Below are positions 34,898-43,924 of a stretch of 62,342 bases of DNA, in pieces. Within the stretch, counting starts at the first letter, position 1, and the number at the start of each line of letters is the position of its first letter. The position numbers and the translations under genes are program-made. Origin of the DNA: Hyphomicrobiales bacterium 4NK60-0047b (GTDB lineage: Bacteria; Pseudomonadota; Alphaproteobacteria; Rhizobiales; HXMU1428-3); NCBI GenBank assembly GCA_040367435.1, contig BAABWY010000010.1, positions 1-62,342 on the forward strand, read 5' to 3'. The notes under the pieces are model-generated. The model was not told the origin of the DNA. It was given only the letters and a program-made list of their open reading frames with translations, and did no database searches.

Positions 34898-35554
34898 ATG
34901 CAAAAAGAAGCTAAGTTTTGGGATGGTGTAGCAGAAAAATACGCCAAATCTAAAATGACTGATGAAGGGGCTTATAACTATACCCTAGAGCGCACGAGAT
35001 CCTATTTAACAAAAGAAGATGAGGTCCTTGAAATTGGCTGCGGTACAGGGTCAACAGCGCTTCTGTTAGCAGGCAGTGTTAAAAGACTAACGGCATCTGA
35101 TATCTCAAAAGAAATGATACGAATTGGCACTGAAAAAGCTCAAAATGAGGGAATAAACAATATCCGCTTTATGGCTAACGAAGTTTCAAAAGCAGAGCTT
35201 GCTCCAAATTCAGAAGGACAAATCCAATATGATGCTGTTTTAGCCTTCAATATCCTGCATCTCCTACAAGACTTGCCTCAAAATTTGGAGCGCATAAATA
35301 AGATGATAAAGCCAGGTGGCTACTTCATCTCCAAAACCACTTGTAAACCGACGAATAAAATATCCTTTAAACTCCTTGCAATGATGACAATTTTGCCCGT
35401 TATGCAAGTGCTCGGAAAAGCGCCCTTTGTAAAATTGAGAAAAAGTAACGAGTTCGATGAGCTCATCAAAAGCGCTGGGTATAGAATCATAGAAAGTGGT
35501 GACTATCCTGCAAACCCACCTCATAGATATATTGTTGCGCAAAAACTAAAATAA
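34898..35554 (+). CDS. Class I SAM-dependent methyltransferase
   Basis: A 218-residue soluble methyltransferase. SAM-binding motif I is EVLEIGCGTGSTALLLAG; LTASDISKEMIRIG is motif II; YDAVLAFNILHLLQDL is motif IV and KPGGYFISKTTC follows. The N-terminus FWDGVAEKYAKSKMTDEGAY is typical of methyltransferases often found beside LysR genes in alphaproteobacteria. The substrate is unknown. The ATG at 34898 has AAAGGAGAT 5-6 nt upstream. It is probably controlled by the divergent LysR regulator. Confidence 0.9.
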   Translation: MQKEAKFWDGVAEKYAKSKMTDEGAYNYTLERTRSYLTKEDEVLEIGCGTGSTALLLAGSVKRLTASDISKEMIRIGTEKAQNEGINNIRFMANEVSKAELAPNSEGQIQYDAVLAFNILHLLQDLPQNLERINKMIKPGGYFISKTTCKPTNKISFKLLAMMTILPVMQVLGKAPFVKLRKSNEFDELIKSAGYRIIESGDYPANPPHRYIVAQKLK

Positions 35555-35639
35555 ATTTCAGTTTTAAATGAATAATTTTTCAACTGAGGTGTTTCACTCT
35601 CATAAATATAATCCATAATATAATTCATGGGAGTTAAAC

Positions 35640-36242
35640 ATGCTTAATTTGAAATCATTAATCATAGCATTTGTAATAGGGCTAGTCTCACTCAACAGTG
35701 CTAGCGCAGCACATCACGAAGCCGGCAAATGGGTCCTTTCATCAGATGAATCAAAAGTAGCCTATGGTTCAATTAAGAAAAGTAAAGTCGGTGAAATAAA
35801 CCATTTTACTGAATTAAAAGGTAATGTGGCCACTGATGGAGCAGTAAATGTTTCTATCGATTTAGGTAGCGTTGAAACATGGATCGACATTCGCAATGAG
35901 AGAATGGTCAAATTCGTTTTTGATGAAGCAAAAGTCGCTGCAACGTTAAAAACAAAAATTAACCCAGAAGAAATCAACAAGCTGAAACCAGGCGGCACAA
36001 CAACCGTAACGGTAAAAGGCACGCTTTCTTTTTTGGGAAAAGACATCCCTATTGAAGCGGATATGTTTGTTGCAAAGTTAACTGATAAGAAGATCATGGT
36101 CACAACAGACGAAATGATCATGTTGGCAATGGAAGATGCCGGCATCAATGACAAAATCACAAAATTGATGGAACTAGCAAAACTTCCTGCAATAACAAGA
36201 GCAGCCCCTGTAACGCTGCGGTTTGTTTTTGTGAAAGAATAA
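35640..36242 (+). CDS. YceI-family exported lipid-binding protein
   Basis: A 200-residue periplasmic protein. Signal peptide residues ~1-23 (LIIAFVIGLVSLNSASA). The YceI lipocalin-like barrel follows: WVLSSDESKVAYGSIKKS, VNVSIDLGSVETWIDIRNE, TTVTVKGTLSFLGKDIPIEA. YceI proteins bind isoprenoid-like lipids in a barrel. A strong inverted repeat just downstream (36265-36289) probably ends the transcript. The gene lies 85 nt after the methyltransferase gene; no functional link is evident. Confidence 0.9.
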   Translation: MLNLKSLIIAFVIGLVSLNSASAAHHEAGKWVLSSDESKVAYGSIKKSKVGEINHFTELKGNVATDGAVNVSIDLGSVETWIDIRNERMVKFVFDEAKVAATLKTKINPEEINKLKPGGTTTVTVKGTLSFLGKDIPIEADMFVAKLTDKKIMVTTDEMIMLAMEDAGINDKITKLMELAKLPAITRAAPVTLRFVFVKE

Positions 36243-36264
36243 GCGCTGATTGTTGTGCTTTAAG

Positions 36265-36289
36265 GGAAGTGCTCTATATGCACTTCCCA
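36265..36289. terminator. Bidirectional terminator-like hairpin
   Basis: A perfect 9-pair stem (gggaagtgc / gcacttccc) with a 7-nt loop between the convergent yceI-type and selO genes. It lacks a clear T-run on either side, so it may work as a stem that protects 3' ends as much as a terminator. Confidence 0.6.
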
Positions 36290-36315
36290 AATGTCATATT
36301 ATTTTGCTTGAGTGC

Positions 36316-37794
36316 TTAAGTACCGCAAAAGGTGCGACGAACTTCTTCAGAAGGCAGTGGCGGCAATTCATAATGTTCAAAACCATCTTGAGCTACAAAA
36401 GGTTTAGAGAGAACCTGGGCCAGTTCATGAAACAAACTAAAGTCATTATTCATACCAGCTTGAATAGCCTGCTCAACACGGTGATTGCGCGGAATATAAA
36501 TCGGATTTATCTCCTGCATTCCTGCTAAACGTTCTGAGGTCGAGGTCGTATCTTGACCAAATAGTTCGTTCCATTCATCCAGCCAGTCTTGCCCAGCTTG
36601 GTTTTCTTCAAAGAGGTCTAGGAAATCGGCCGAGTTAGCTCCCCCTGCGACTTGGGTTAAGTGCCGGAAAAATAGTGTAAAATCAACCTTGTTTTTTGTC
36701 ATAGCGATAAAGGTTGTTTGCATGAACGCATCGATTTCTTCACTATTCGACAAGCCAATTTTTTGAGAAAATATTTCTAGCAAACGTTGGTGGAATGTTG
36801 GCATAAATTCCCCCGCTAACGTTTCCGCGATTTGTATGGCAATAGTTTCATCTTTATCGAAGAGAGGAAGCAATGCTTCTGCCAAACGAGCTAAGTTCCA
36901 TAGGCCCATATTCGGTTGATTGTTCCATGCGTAACGCCCTTGCCGGTCGATGGAGCTGAATTTCTTATCAGGGTGAAAAACATCCATGAAAGCGCAAGGG
37001 CCATAATCAATAGTCTCACCTACAACCTGCATATTATCGGTGTTCATCACCCCGTGAATAAAGCCCAAGCCCATCCATTGTGCAATGAGATGCGCTTGGC
37101 GTTTAATAATCGAGCGAAGCAAAGCTTGGTAAGGGTTCGTGTCGTCTCTTACCTGAGGGTAATGGCGATCAATCACATAATCAGCTAAGGTTTTCACATA
37201 GGCATTTCCTGGAGTTGAATGATCCAAAGCCGCAAAATATTGAAACGTCCCAACCCGCACATGACTTTGAGCAACTCGTGTAAAGACAGCTCCTGGCAAA
37301 GGCTCCTCACGTATAATCGTCTCACCAGTAGTGACAGCAGCAAGAGCTCTTGTAGTCGGCACTCCAAGAGCAGCCATTGCTTCAGAGACAATATATTCAC
37401 GAAGAACAGGTCCAATGCCAGCTTTGCCATCACCGCCCCGCGAGTAAGGTGTGCGTCCAGAGCCTTTAAGTTGCACATCAAGTCGCAAACCATTTTTATC
37501 AACCACTTCACCGATTAATAACGCGCGCCCATCACCAAGTTGAGGAGACCAGCCGCCAAACTGATGCCCCGCATAAGCCATCGCAATAGGGTCAGCATTG
37601 AATTGCATTTTGTTGCCAGCAAAAAACTCAGCCGCTTCAGAAGAGTGTAAAAACTCCAAATCAATTCCAAGCTGGTCAGCTAGAGTGTCATTGGTTTTTA
37701 TCAAGTGGGGCTTTGGAACAGTTGCTGGCTGTGTGGGGCTGTAAAAAGCTTCTGGTAAGGTAGCGTAACTATGGTCAAAGCAAAATTCGGGCAT
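36316..37794 (-). CDS. selO: Protein adenylyltransferase SelO
   Basis: A 492-residue pseudokinase-fold enzyme that transfers AMP from ATP to Ser/Thr/Tyr of target proteins in response to oxidative stress. Signature parts: AYAGHQFGGWSPQLGDGRAL, LKGSGRTPYSRGGDGKAGIG, VPTTRALAAVTTGE and the metal/catalytic region HGVMNTDNMQVVG followed by IDYGPCAFMD. The ending RRTFCGT places a Cys near the C-terminus, where eukaryotic SelO has selenocysteine. The full length matches the family. It is convergent to the YceI gene and lies upstream of nothing on its strand for 124 nt. Confidence 0.95.
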   Translation of the reverse strand: MPEFCFDHSYATLPEAFYSPTQPATVPKPHLIKTNDTLADQLGIDLEFLHSSEAAEFFAGNKMQFNADPIAMAYAGHQFGGWSPQLGDGRALLIGEVVDKNGLRLDVQLKGSGRTPYSRGGDGKAGIGPVLREYIVSEAMAALGVPTTRALAAVTTGETIIREEPLPGAVFTRVAQSHVRVGTFQYFAALDHSTPGNAYVKTLADYVIDRHYPQVRDDTNPYQALLRSIIKRQAHLIAQWMGLGFIHGVMNTDNMQVVGETIDYGPCAFMDVFHPDKKFSSIDRQGRYAWNNQPNMGLWNLARLAEALLPLFDKDETIAIQIAETLAGEFMPTFHQRLLEIFSQKIGLSNSEEIDAFMQTTFIAMTKNKVDFTLFFRHLTQVAGGANSADFLDLFEENQAGQDWLDEWNELFGQDTTSTSERLAGMQEINPIYIPRNHRVEQAIQAGMNNDFSLFHELAQVLSKPFVAQDGFEHYELPPLPSEEVRRTFCGT

Positions 37795-37918
37795 AAAGTT
37801 ATGTGTCTCTTCGCTTAATGGCTCTCTTGGCTCATTATGATTGAAGGTTCAATATGGGAGGCACTCGGTGCCAAGTCAATGATACCAAGTCTATGGAGCC
37901 AAAGAAACAGTGTTTAAA

Positions 37919-38962
37919 TTATTGATTAGCTTTTTCTAGGTCCAATAACCATTTCTTGCGGGCTAAACCACCAGCATAACCGGTTAATTTACCATCAGAG
38001 CCTATGACTCTATGGCAGGGAATAATGATCGCAAGCTGGTTCATGCCATTCGCTCGGGCAACGGCACGCACAGCCTTGGGGTTGCCAATGCGCTGGGCTT
38101 GCTCCGCATAAGAGCGGGTGACACCATAAGGAATGGTAAGCAGCTCATCCCAAACGGATTTTTGAAAGTCGGACCCATTCACCTTAAAAGGGGTCGTGAA
38201 CTCTTGGAGCTCCCCCTTAAAATAAGCGGCCAGATCATCTTCAATCATCTGAGTAACAGGACTTCGTCCGGGAACAATAGCGACCTTTAATGATTTCCGC
38301 ATTTTTTCAATTTCACGCTCCAGCCCGCGCCGGTCTGTAAACTCAAGCAGGTAGAGATGCGTTTCGTCAAAAATAGCAACCATGCTTCCAAGGGGCGTGT
38401 CGATCCATTCAGCTTTTAAAACTTTGTGGTTCTTGTCATTCGGAGCTGACCCCATAATGCTCGAAAATGCATCACGAAACCCACTGCCAGATGAATAACC
38501 AGCGTCTATTTGAGCATTAATAATCTTGTCACCTTCACGTATTGTTTTCAAAGCAATCCCCATTCTCCGCGCCCTTGAATAGGCTGTAAATGTCATACCA
38601 TATCTTTTTTTAAATTGCCGCCGTACTGTCGAAGGTGTGTAGCCAAGCTCTCGAACATCTTTGTCAGTCCACCGTCTTGTTGGCTCGCTTTCAACCATCT
38701 CCGTTAAATGCTTAACCATATCAGAAGGCTCTGACGGGTTTAAAAGAGGACGGCATCTTTTGCACGGCCTAAACCCGGCAAGGAGTGATGCTTGTGCTGT
38801 TTTGAAAAAAAGACAATTTTCACGTTTTGGTTTGCGAGCCGTGCAAGTTGGCCTGCAAAATATCCCAGTGCTTGTGATGCCAGCGAAAAACACTCCCTCA
38901 TAGGAGCTGTCCCTATTAATCAGAGCCTGGTAATATTCAGTGATTTGCTGCTCGTCAAACAT
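37919..38962 (-). CDS. ada: Ada: DNA repair methyltransferase and regulator
   Basis: A 347-residue two-function protein. The N-terminal zinc domain has Cys36, Cys40, Cys67 and Cys70 (GIFCRPTCTARK, RPCKRCRP); Cys36 is the expected acceptor of methylphosphotriester methyl groups. An AraC-type helix-turn-helix follows (~85-165: DVRELGYTPSTVRRQFKKRY). The C-terminal O6-methylguanine methyltransferase (~185-345) has the active-site IIPCHRVIGSDG. When methylated, Ada activates alkylation-response genes. It overlaps none but is 6 nt from the SDR gene upstream on the same strand, so the two are probably co-transcribed. Confidence 0.95.
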   Translation of the reverse strand: MFDEQQITEYYQALINRDSSYEGVFFAGITSTGIFCRPTCTARKPKRENCLFFKTAQASLLAGFRPCKRCRPLLNPSEPSDMVKHLTEMVESEPTRRWTDKDVRELGYTPSTVRRQFKKRYGMTFTAYSRARRMGIALKTIREGDKIINAQIDAGYSSGSGFRDAFSSIMGSAPNDKNHKVLKAEWIDTPLGSMVAIFDETHLYLLEFTDRRGLEREIEKMRKSLKVAIVPGRSPVTQMIEDDLAAYFKGELQEFTTPFKVNGSDFQKSVWDELLTIPYGVTRSYAEQAQRIGNPKAVRAVARANGMNQLAIIIPCHRVIGSDGKLTGYAGGLARKKWLLDLEKANQ

Positions 38963-38968
38963 CTAGAT

Positions 38969-39697
38969 CTAAGCACCTTTCATCATATCTGCAGACATTG
39001 CTTCAAGATCTTTATAATCTTTCTGCCAGGTTTCAAACATGTGCTGACCGGTGGGGTCCGGAAAGATATCAGCAATATCAGATTCAAGATCATCAAGAAT
39101 TTTCACTGCTGTGTCAAAAGGTGAGGCCTTGTCCATTGCAATCTCTTTTGTCATATCAGTATCTATCGGACCAGGATTGACACTATGCACGGCAATCCCT
39201 TTAGAGGCCCATTCGATACGTGCCCCCTGGGTGAGAGAAAAAGCAGCCGCTTTAGCCGCGCAATATCCCCCATGAAGCGGCACATTAACAAAGGCGGCAA
39301 TAGAGACAATGTTCACAAGAGCCGAATTGGGTCTGTTTTCTAAAACAGGAAGAAACCCGCGCATCATATGAAGAAGGCCAAAATAATTAACACTCATTTC
39401 TTTAGTCACTTTATCAAGTGGGCCAGAAAAAGCACTGACCAATTCTAATGAGCCTGCATTGTTAATTAAAATATCAACATCAGGCGCCAAACGAGTTGCA
39501 GCAGATATTTGCTCAGCTTTTGTTATATCAAGCGTTAACGGAACAACCCGTGCATCTTGAAAATCTGGCAAGGAAGCGGTGTTACGAGCTGCAGCATATA
39601 TTTTGCTAACTCCTTTCTCTAAAAGAGAAAAAACCAACGCTTTGCCAATTCCTCTATTCGCTCCAGTCACTAAGATAATCTTATTTGTAAAGTCCAT
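38969..39697 (-). CDS. Short-chain dehydrogenase/reductase
   Basis: A 242-residue NAD(P)-dependent oxidoreductase of the classical SDR type. Cofactor loop ITGANRG-like TGANRGIGKALV near residue 11, structural LINNAG, and the catalytic Tyr-x3-Lys in GGYCAAKAAAF; PGPIDTDM follows. The substrate is unknown. It lies 6 nt before ada on the same strand, which suggests a common transcript, although a functional link to alkylation repair is not evident. The ATG at 39697 is the only reasonable start. Confidence 0.92.
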   Translation of the reverse strand: MDFTNKIILVTGANRGIGKALVFSLLEKGVSKIYAAARNTASLPDFQDARVVPLTLDITKAEQISAATRLAPDVDILINNAGSLELVSAFSGPLDKVTKEMSVNYFGLLHMMRGFLPVLENRPNSALVNIVSIAAFVNVPLHGGYCAAKAAAFSLTQGARIEWASKGIAVHSVNPGPIDTDMTKEIAMDKASPFDTAVKILDDLESDIADIFPDPTGQHMFETWQKDYKDLEAMSADMMKGA

Positions 39698-39942
39698 TGC
39701 TTAAATCCTATGAGATGAAGATTGTTAAATTTAAGAAATAGCTATAAAGAAAAGGCATCAACAATGACGCCGAAAAACGAGCACGGAATTTTTATATTTA
39801 AAAAACCTCGAAAAAGGCATAAGCAGAGATGTAAAAAGTAGATTTTAAAAGAATTTTACGTCTCTGATTGTAAGAAATTTATAAAATAAATGTGACCTCC
39901 TCAGATACAAAAAAGCCAGACCAAAAGAAGAAAGTAATCATT

Positions 39943-40725
39943 ATGAAATTAAAAGATAAAGTTGCCATTATAACGGGCTCAACCAGCGGTATCGGATTAG
40001 GCTTGGCCAAAGGGTTAGCTTCTGAGGGTGCTAACATTGTTTTAAATGGATTTGGTGATAGTAGCGAAATTGAAAAAAATAGACAGTCTATCGAAGAGAT
40101 GGGCGTACACTGTATCTATAATGGTGCTGACATGACCAAGCCGGAAGAAATTTCAGCAATGGTGACAGAGGCAAAAGAAAAATTCGGGCGCGTAGACATT
40201 GTGGTCAACAATGCCGGCATTCAAACTGTATCCCCTGTCCAGGATTTCCCCGAAGAAAAGTGGGAAGCCATCATTGCGATTAATCTCTCAAGTGCATTTT
40301 ACACAACCCGTGCTGTCGTCCCAATGATGAAAGAGCAAGGTTGGGGCCGGATTATCAATCTGGCATCCGCGCATGGTCTCGTCGCATCTCCTTTTAAAAG
40401 TGCTTATGTCGCTGCCAAGCATGGCATGGTTGGTTTTACAAAGTCCATTGCTCTGGAAGTGGCAGAAGAAAACATCACAGTAAATGCCATTTGCCCAGGA
40501 TATGTGCACACGCCCTTAGTTGACGGGCAAATCGCAGATACAGCAAAGGCGCGTGGGATTTCTGAAGACGCTGTTGTGAAGGATGTTTTGCTAAAATTAC
40601 AAGCAACCAAAAAATTCGTAACAGTCGAACAACTTGCCGAAATGGCTGTCTTCCTTTGTAGCGATGGAGCAGAAAATATCACGGGCACATCACTCGCCGT
40701 AGATGGTGGCTGGACTGCCCAGTAA
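39943..40725 (+). CDS. bdhA: D-3-hydroxybutyrate dehydrogenase
   Basis: A 260-residue SDR enzyme that interconverts 3-hydroxybutyrate and acetoacetate, used when polyhydroxybutyrate is broken down. Motifs: IITGSTSGIGLGLA for NAD, VVNNAGIQTVSPVQDFP, NLASAHGLVASPFKSAYVAA with Tyr-x3-Lys (YVAAKHGMVG), and GYVHTPLVDGQI, a stretch that is characteristic of 3-hydroxybutyrate dehydrogenases. The ATG at 39943 gives the usual family length and has a GAAGAAAG site upstream; a GTG at 39892 would add 17 residues of poor fit. A strong hairpin lies downstream. Confidence 0.9.
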   Translation: MKLKDKVAIITGSTSGIGLGLAKGLASEGANIVLNGFGDSSEIEKNRQSIEEMGVHCIYNGADMTKPEEISAMVTEAKEKFGRVDIVVNNAGIQTVSPVQDFPEEKWEAIIAINLSSAFYTTRAVVPMMKEQGWGRIINLASAHGLVASPFKSAYVAAKHGMVGFTKSIALEVAEENITVNAICPGYVHTPLVDGQIADTAKARGISEDAVVKDVLLKLQATKKFVTVEQLAEMAVFLCSDGAENITGTSLAVDGGWTAQ

Positions 40726-40746
40726 TATAAAAATAAAGAAAATTAC

Positions 40747-40796
40747 CAACCAAGAGATCTCACCATTTCGGTTTTATATAAGGTGAGATCTCGGTT
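40747..40796. terminator. Bidirectional terminator-like hairpin
   Basis: A perfect 11-pair stem (gagatctcacc at 40754, ggtgagatctc at 40782) with a 17-nt loop, extended by aacc/ggtt outside. It lies between the convergent hydroxybutyrate dehydrogenase and ArsR-SRPBCC genes. There is no long T-run. Confidence 0.65.
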
Positions 40797-40811
40797 GCTA
40801 AAACAATCAGT

Positions 40812-41579
40812 TTACGAGGCAATCTCAAGAGGCTTGCCGGTCTCAAGCAAAGTCTTCAAGCCCGAAAGAACAAGTGGCCACCCGCCACCCGTGTTTTTAT
40901 ATGTCTCGGTTTCCCCGTCAAATTCATCATGCACTAACGTGAGCTTGCAAGCATTTCCCAAATCTTCAATTTCATAGGTCACCCGAGACGGCACATCATC
41001 TTCCTGGCCGGGTGTGCAGATGCCTTTAAACGTATGGGCTAGTTTTTTCAAAGGAACGACTTCAAGAACCTTACCGGTAATTTCATGATCTCCATTCCCT
41101 TTGATATAAAAAATTTCGCTACCCTTTTTCCAATCAGTTTGTACATTCAATCCAAAAAAATATTTTTGGACATCAGATGGCTCTGTAAGAGCAGACCATA
41201 ATTTCTTATCTGAAGTTTGAATGATTGTTGTAAACACATGGCGAGGTTTTGTTTGCGTATCCATAATTGTTACTCTCTCTAACTTAGTTTTTAAATCCAC
41301 CATTCCCTCACTAATCGGAGCAGCAAACCGAGAAATCCATCGGTCCGAAATTTCCTGCAAGGGGACTGTATTAAGGTAATGATATTTAAAACGCCCAACC
41401 TTGCGGGTTTGAATAAGTAAGGCCTCTTCAAGAACTTTTAAATGCTTCATCACGCCAAAGCGGGTGAGGTGAGGCAGTACAGTTTCAAGATCTCCAAGCG
41501 TGCGGCCATCTTCCTCTTTCAAGGCATCTAAGAGCTGCAAGCGGTGCTTATCGCTAAGCGCTTTAAATATTGTTTCCAT
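40812..41579 (-). CDS. ArsR-type regulator fused to SRPBCC (AHSA1-like) domain
   Basis: A 255-residue fusion. Residues ~1-85 are an ArsR winged helix-turn-helix (FKALSDKHRLQLLDALKEED, LTRFGVMKHLKVLEEALLI). Residues ~108-250 are an SRPBCC/AHSA1-type ligand-binding fold (VFTTIIQTSDKKLWSALTEP, YKNTGGGWPLVLSGLKTLLE). In most genomes these two domains are separate neighbouring genes. No metal-binding Cys pair of the CVCD kind is seen in the regulator, so it is probably not metal-sensing. It is a single leftward gene with an A+T-rich upstream region. The ligand is unknown. Confidence 0.9.
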   Translation of the reverse strand: METIFKALSDKHRLQLLDALKEEDGRTLGDLETVLPHLTRFGVMKHLKVLEEALLIQTRKVGRFKYHYLNTVPLQEISDRWISRFAAPISEGMVDLKTKLERVTIMDTQTKPRHVFTTIIQTSDKKLWSALTEPSDVQKYFFGLNVQTDWKKGSEIFYIKGNGDHEITGKVLEVVPLKKLAHTFKGICTPGQEDDVPSRVTYEIEDLGNACKLTLVHDEFDGETETYKNTGGGWPLVLSGLKTLLETGKPLEIAS

Positions 41580-41663
41580 AATTTAATTTATAGGTGATTA
41601 TCTAGTCACGTGTCAATATGGTAACGTAATAATCTTTAAAAAGAGGAAAAAGAAAATAAAAAA

Positions 41664-41689
41664 CCGCCCTTAAAATAAATTAAGAGCGG
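41664..41689 (-). terminator. Intrinsic terminator
   Basis: A ten-position stem (ccgcccttaa / ttaagagcgg, one mismatch) with a 6-nt loop, followed in the leftward direction by TTTTTT. It ends the transcript of the VOC gene at 41719-42120. Confidence 0.8.
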
Positions 41690-41718
41690 ATTTAAAGACT
41701 TAAAAACAGTGAGTTAGG

Positions 41719-42120
41719 TCACTCGATTGTTTCACCAAAGATCAGCAAACAACCATCAGGATCTTTCACATGAAATTCACGCATACCATAAGTCTGATCA
41801 AATGGAGCACGAACACGCCCCTCTGGCAGAACAGAAAGTTTCGCCTCTAAAGAGGTATACAGGTCATCCAGCTGTTTGCTCCAAAGATATATGGAGATGT
41901 TAGTCCGACTGGCTTTTAACGCCTCATCATCTTCTGCTGTAATAAAATGAAGCGCAGCCTCACCATGCAGCACCATCGCAAAAGAAGCATCTTCAGAGAC
42001 AAACCGTTTTTCAAACCCAAGGGTCTGTTCGTAAAATTCAAGAGTTTGCGTCATATCTGAAATAGGAATAATCGCAACAGCATCTTCAATCAATGGCTTT
42101 TTCTCATATGGATTGCTCAT
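41719..42120 (-). CDS. VOC-superfamily (glyoxalase/bleomycin-resistance) protein
   Basis: A 133-residue single VOC domain with paired beta-alpha-beta units: AVAIIPISDMTQTLEFYEQT, LGFEKRFVSEDASFAMVLHG, and the C-terminal FHVKDPDGCLLIFGE with the metal-ligand Glu. The ATG at 42120 is chosen over an ATG at 42177 because GAGGAGAG lies 7-8 nt upstream. Function cannot be narrowed: members bind metals and act on or sequester small molecules. The OmpA-type gene begins 65 nt upstream in the same direction (its 3' end), but each is probably independent. Confidence 0.88.
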   Translation of the reverse strand: MSNPYEKKPLIEDAVAIIPISDMTQTLEFYEQTLGFEKRFVSEDASFAMVLHGEAALHFITAEDDEALKASRTNISIYLWSKQLDDLYTSLEAKLSVLPEGRVRAPFDQTYGMREFHVKDPDGCLLIFGETIE

Positions 42121-42185
42121 TGACTTGCTCTCCTCAAAAACTGGAATAACGGCATAAAAACATATGACATTTATCACTTATCATT

Positions 42186-43208
42186 CTACTTGTTTAAAAC
42201 AAGTTCAACACGTCTGTTCTGAGCGCGTCCTTTTTCATCTTCATTACTCAATATAGGACTAACAGGGCCAACTCCATAAGGGTGTAGGCGAGCATTCTGA
42301 ATGCCGTATTTCTCAACGAGATTGCGAACCACTGTTTGAGCTCTTTTCGTACTAAGCACCCTGTTATATTTCACCGATCCTTTATTATCAGTATGTCCAA
42401 CAACGAAAAATTTCTTGCTTTTGTTTAATTTCAAATAATCCGCAATGATGGAGAGAGCTTTATCAGAAGAGGGCTTCAAAGTAGATTTATCAAAATCAAA
42501 AAAGATCCCGTCGAGGACAACTTTACCAGATGTCTTTATGTCATCTTTCATCTGATTGAGGTTAATTCCAATCTGATCTTCATTAAGTTTTTCTGGGCTG
42601 TTCACATCAAGAATAATTTTAACAGGGGAATGAGCTGCTGTATCCTGCGCAACAAGTAAAGATACAACATAGTTTTGTCCTTGCACTTGAGCGGTGCCAC
42701 TCCAATAATAATAAGCTTGGCGTTTGCCATGAAGGTTAGGCGCATCTAAATAGCGATGACGGCCTTGTCGTTTCGGGTCGCCATACCAATAAAGCTGTTT
42801 GGCAAACCATCCGCCGCACTCGTCATCACTTTTACATTTGAAAATGGTTTTAAAATTATGTTTGGTAAAAGCTTTCTCATAATTTCTATAAACCGCAAGA
42901 GCGGAAATTTTTTTGTTATTTCCTTTGTAATTAATAGAGGTGGTTTTTCCTTCATACTTACTCACCGGCGGTAGCGCAGAGTTACCTTGCTCTTGAAAGC
43001 TTTCCTTCGTGATAGGCCCTTTGGCAATCATAAACTCTTCAAAATCTGAGGTATGATAAGAAACAATGGAGGTGTCAGGATAGCGAGAAATTAAAGGATG
43101 GTCTTGTGAGCCGTGAGCATCTTTAGCATAAGCTTCAACGCTCCTAAAACTGCTATTAATTAAGAAACTCATCACTAAAACAAAAGTGAAAAAACGTAAA
43201 AAAAACAT
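42186..43208 (-). CDS. OmpA-family protein with DUF4892-like N-terminal domain
   Basis: A 340-residue exported protein. The signal peptide ends near SVEAYA. Residues ~40-220 resemble DUF4892: HPLISRYPDTSIVSYHTSDF, ALAVYRNYEKAFTKHNFKTI, CKSDDECGGWFAKQLYW. Residues ~230-338 are an OmpA peptidoglycan-binding domain: IFFDFDKSTLKPSSDKAL, FVVGHTDNKGSVKYNRVLS, GRAQNRRVELVLNK. It sits in the outer membrane or periplasm and holds the wall. Similar two-part proteins occur across Proteobacteria without a defined role. It is not linked to the other OmpA gene at 8192. Confidence 0.9.
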   Translation of the reverse strand: MFFLRFFTFVLVMSFLINSSFRSVEAYAKDAHGSQDHPLISRYPDTSIVSYHTSDFEEFMIAKGPITKESFQEQGNSALPPVSKYEGKTTSINYKGNNKKISALAVYRNYEKAFTKHNFKTIFKCKSDDECGGWFAKQLYWYGDPKRQGRHRYLDAPNLHGKRQAYYYWSGTAQVQGQNYVVSLLVAQDTAAHSPVKIILDVNSPEKLNEDQIGINLNQMKDDIKTSGKVVLDGIFFDFDKSTLKPSSDKALSIIADYLKLNKSKKFFVVGHTDNKGSVKYNRVLSTKRAQTVVRNLVEKYGIQNARLHPYGVGPVSPILSNEDEKGRAQNRRVELVLNK

Positions 43209-43365
43209 GGAATAGCCCTCGAATAAAATAGTTCTCTTTAATTATATCCAATCAAAGAGAACTACTAAAAACTATTCATGGCAAAAATAAGTATTGAAAG
43301 TAAAGCTATATGGATTTGTAAGTGTGCATGTGGTAAATGAGATCATTTTTTGAAGTAATAATGCC

Positions 43366-43833
43366 TCAAGAACTAAAGCCGTTCCATTGAAATTCGCCGT
43401 TCGGGCCAAGTTTGGCAAAAGGATTATAGGCTATCTCCCAAATGTGACCATCAAGGTCAGCAAAACAGCCAGAAAATCCACCCCAAAACGCTTTTGTCGC
43501 TGGCTTTAAAATGGTGCCACCAGCTTCGGGAATTTTAGACAATAGCTCGCTAACCTCTTCTTCTGAGTTCAGATTGTGAGCAATGGAAAAGGAAGAATAG
43601 CCAGAACGTTCGGCAGGCACCTGAGCGTCAGCCGCTAACTTCTCCCACGGATAAAGGGCCAGTGCCATAGACTGAAGGTCATAGGCAACGATCTCTTCTA
43701 CTGTTTCATCAGACGCCACCTTCCACCCAAGAGCATCATAAAAAGCTTTTGCTTTTTTAAGGTCTGCCACTCCTAAAGTGATGATGCTTATTCTTTGTTG
43801 CATGTGTCTCTGATGTTTAAGTTTCTGTTCCAT
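43366..43833 (-). CDS. VOC-superfamily (glyoxalase-like) protein
   Basis: A 155-residue VOC-fold protein: RISIITLGVADLKKAKAFYD, LGWKVASDETVEEIVAYDLQ, GFSGCFADLDGHIWEIAYNP. The last element carries the usual metal-ligand Glu and the HxWE pattern. The first ATG (43833) is supported by AGGAGGG 7 nt upstream. The closest type is the VOC family often annotated glyoxalase. It is unrelated in sequence detail to the VOC gene at 41719. It follows the lysS terminator, so it has its own promoter in the short gap before it. Confidence 0.88.
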   Translation of the reverse strand: MEQKLKHQRHMQQRISIITLGVADLKKAKAFYDALGWKVASDETVEEIVAYDLQSMALALYPWEKLAADAQVPAERSGYSSFSIAHNLNSEEEVSELLSKIPEAGGTILKPATKAFWGGFSGCFADLDGHIWEIAYNPFAKLGPNGEFQWNGFSS

Positions 43834-43861
43834 AGTCCCTCCTAAAAAAATCTCATAAAAA

Positions 43862-43889
43862 AGAGCGCCTCAAATGAATGAGGCACTCT
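43862..43889 (-). terminator. Intrinsic terminator of lysS
   Basis: An eleven-position stem (agagcgcctca / tgaggcactct, one mismatch) with a 6-nt loop, followed in the leftward direction by a T-run. It lies 35 nt after the lysS stop codon. Confidence 0.85.
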
Positions 43890-43924
43890 AAAAATTTAAC
43901 ATCTAATTTTGAATAAATGATGGT

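Noticed and set aside
36316-37794. SelO with selenocysteine
   Set aside because: The codon near the C-terminus is read as Cys (TFCGT); no in-frame TGA or SECIS-like element was seen.
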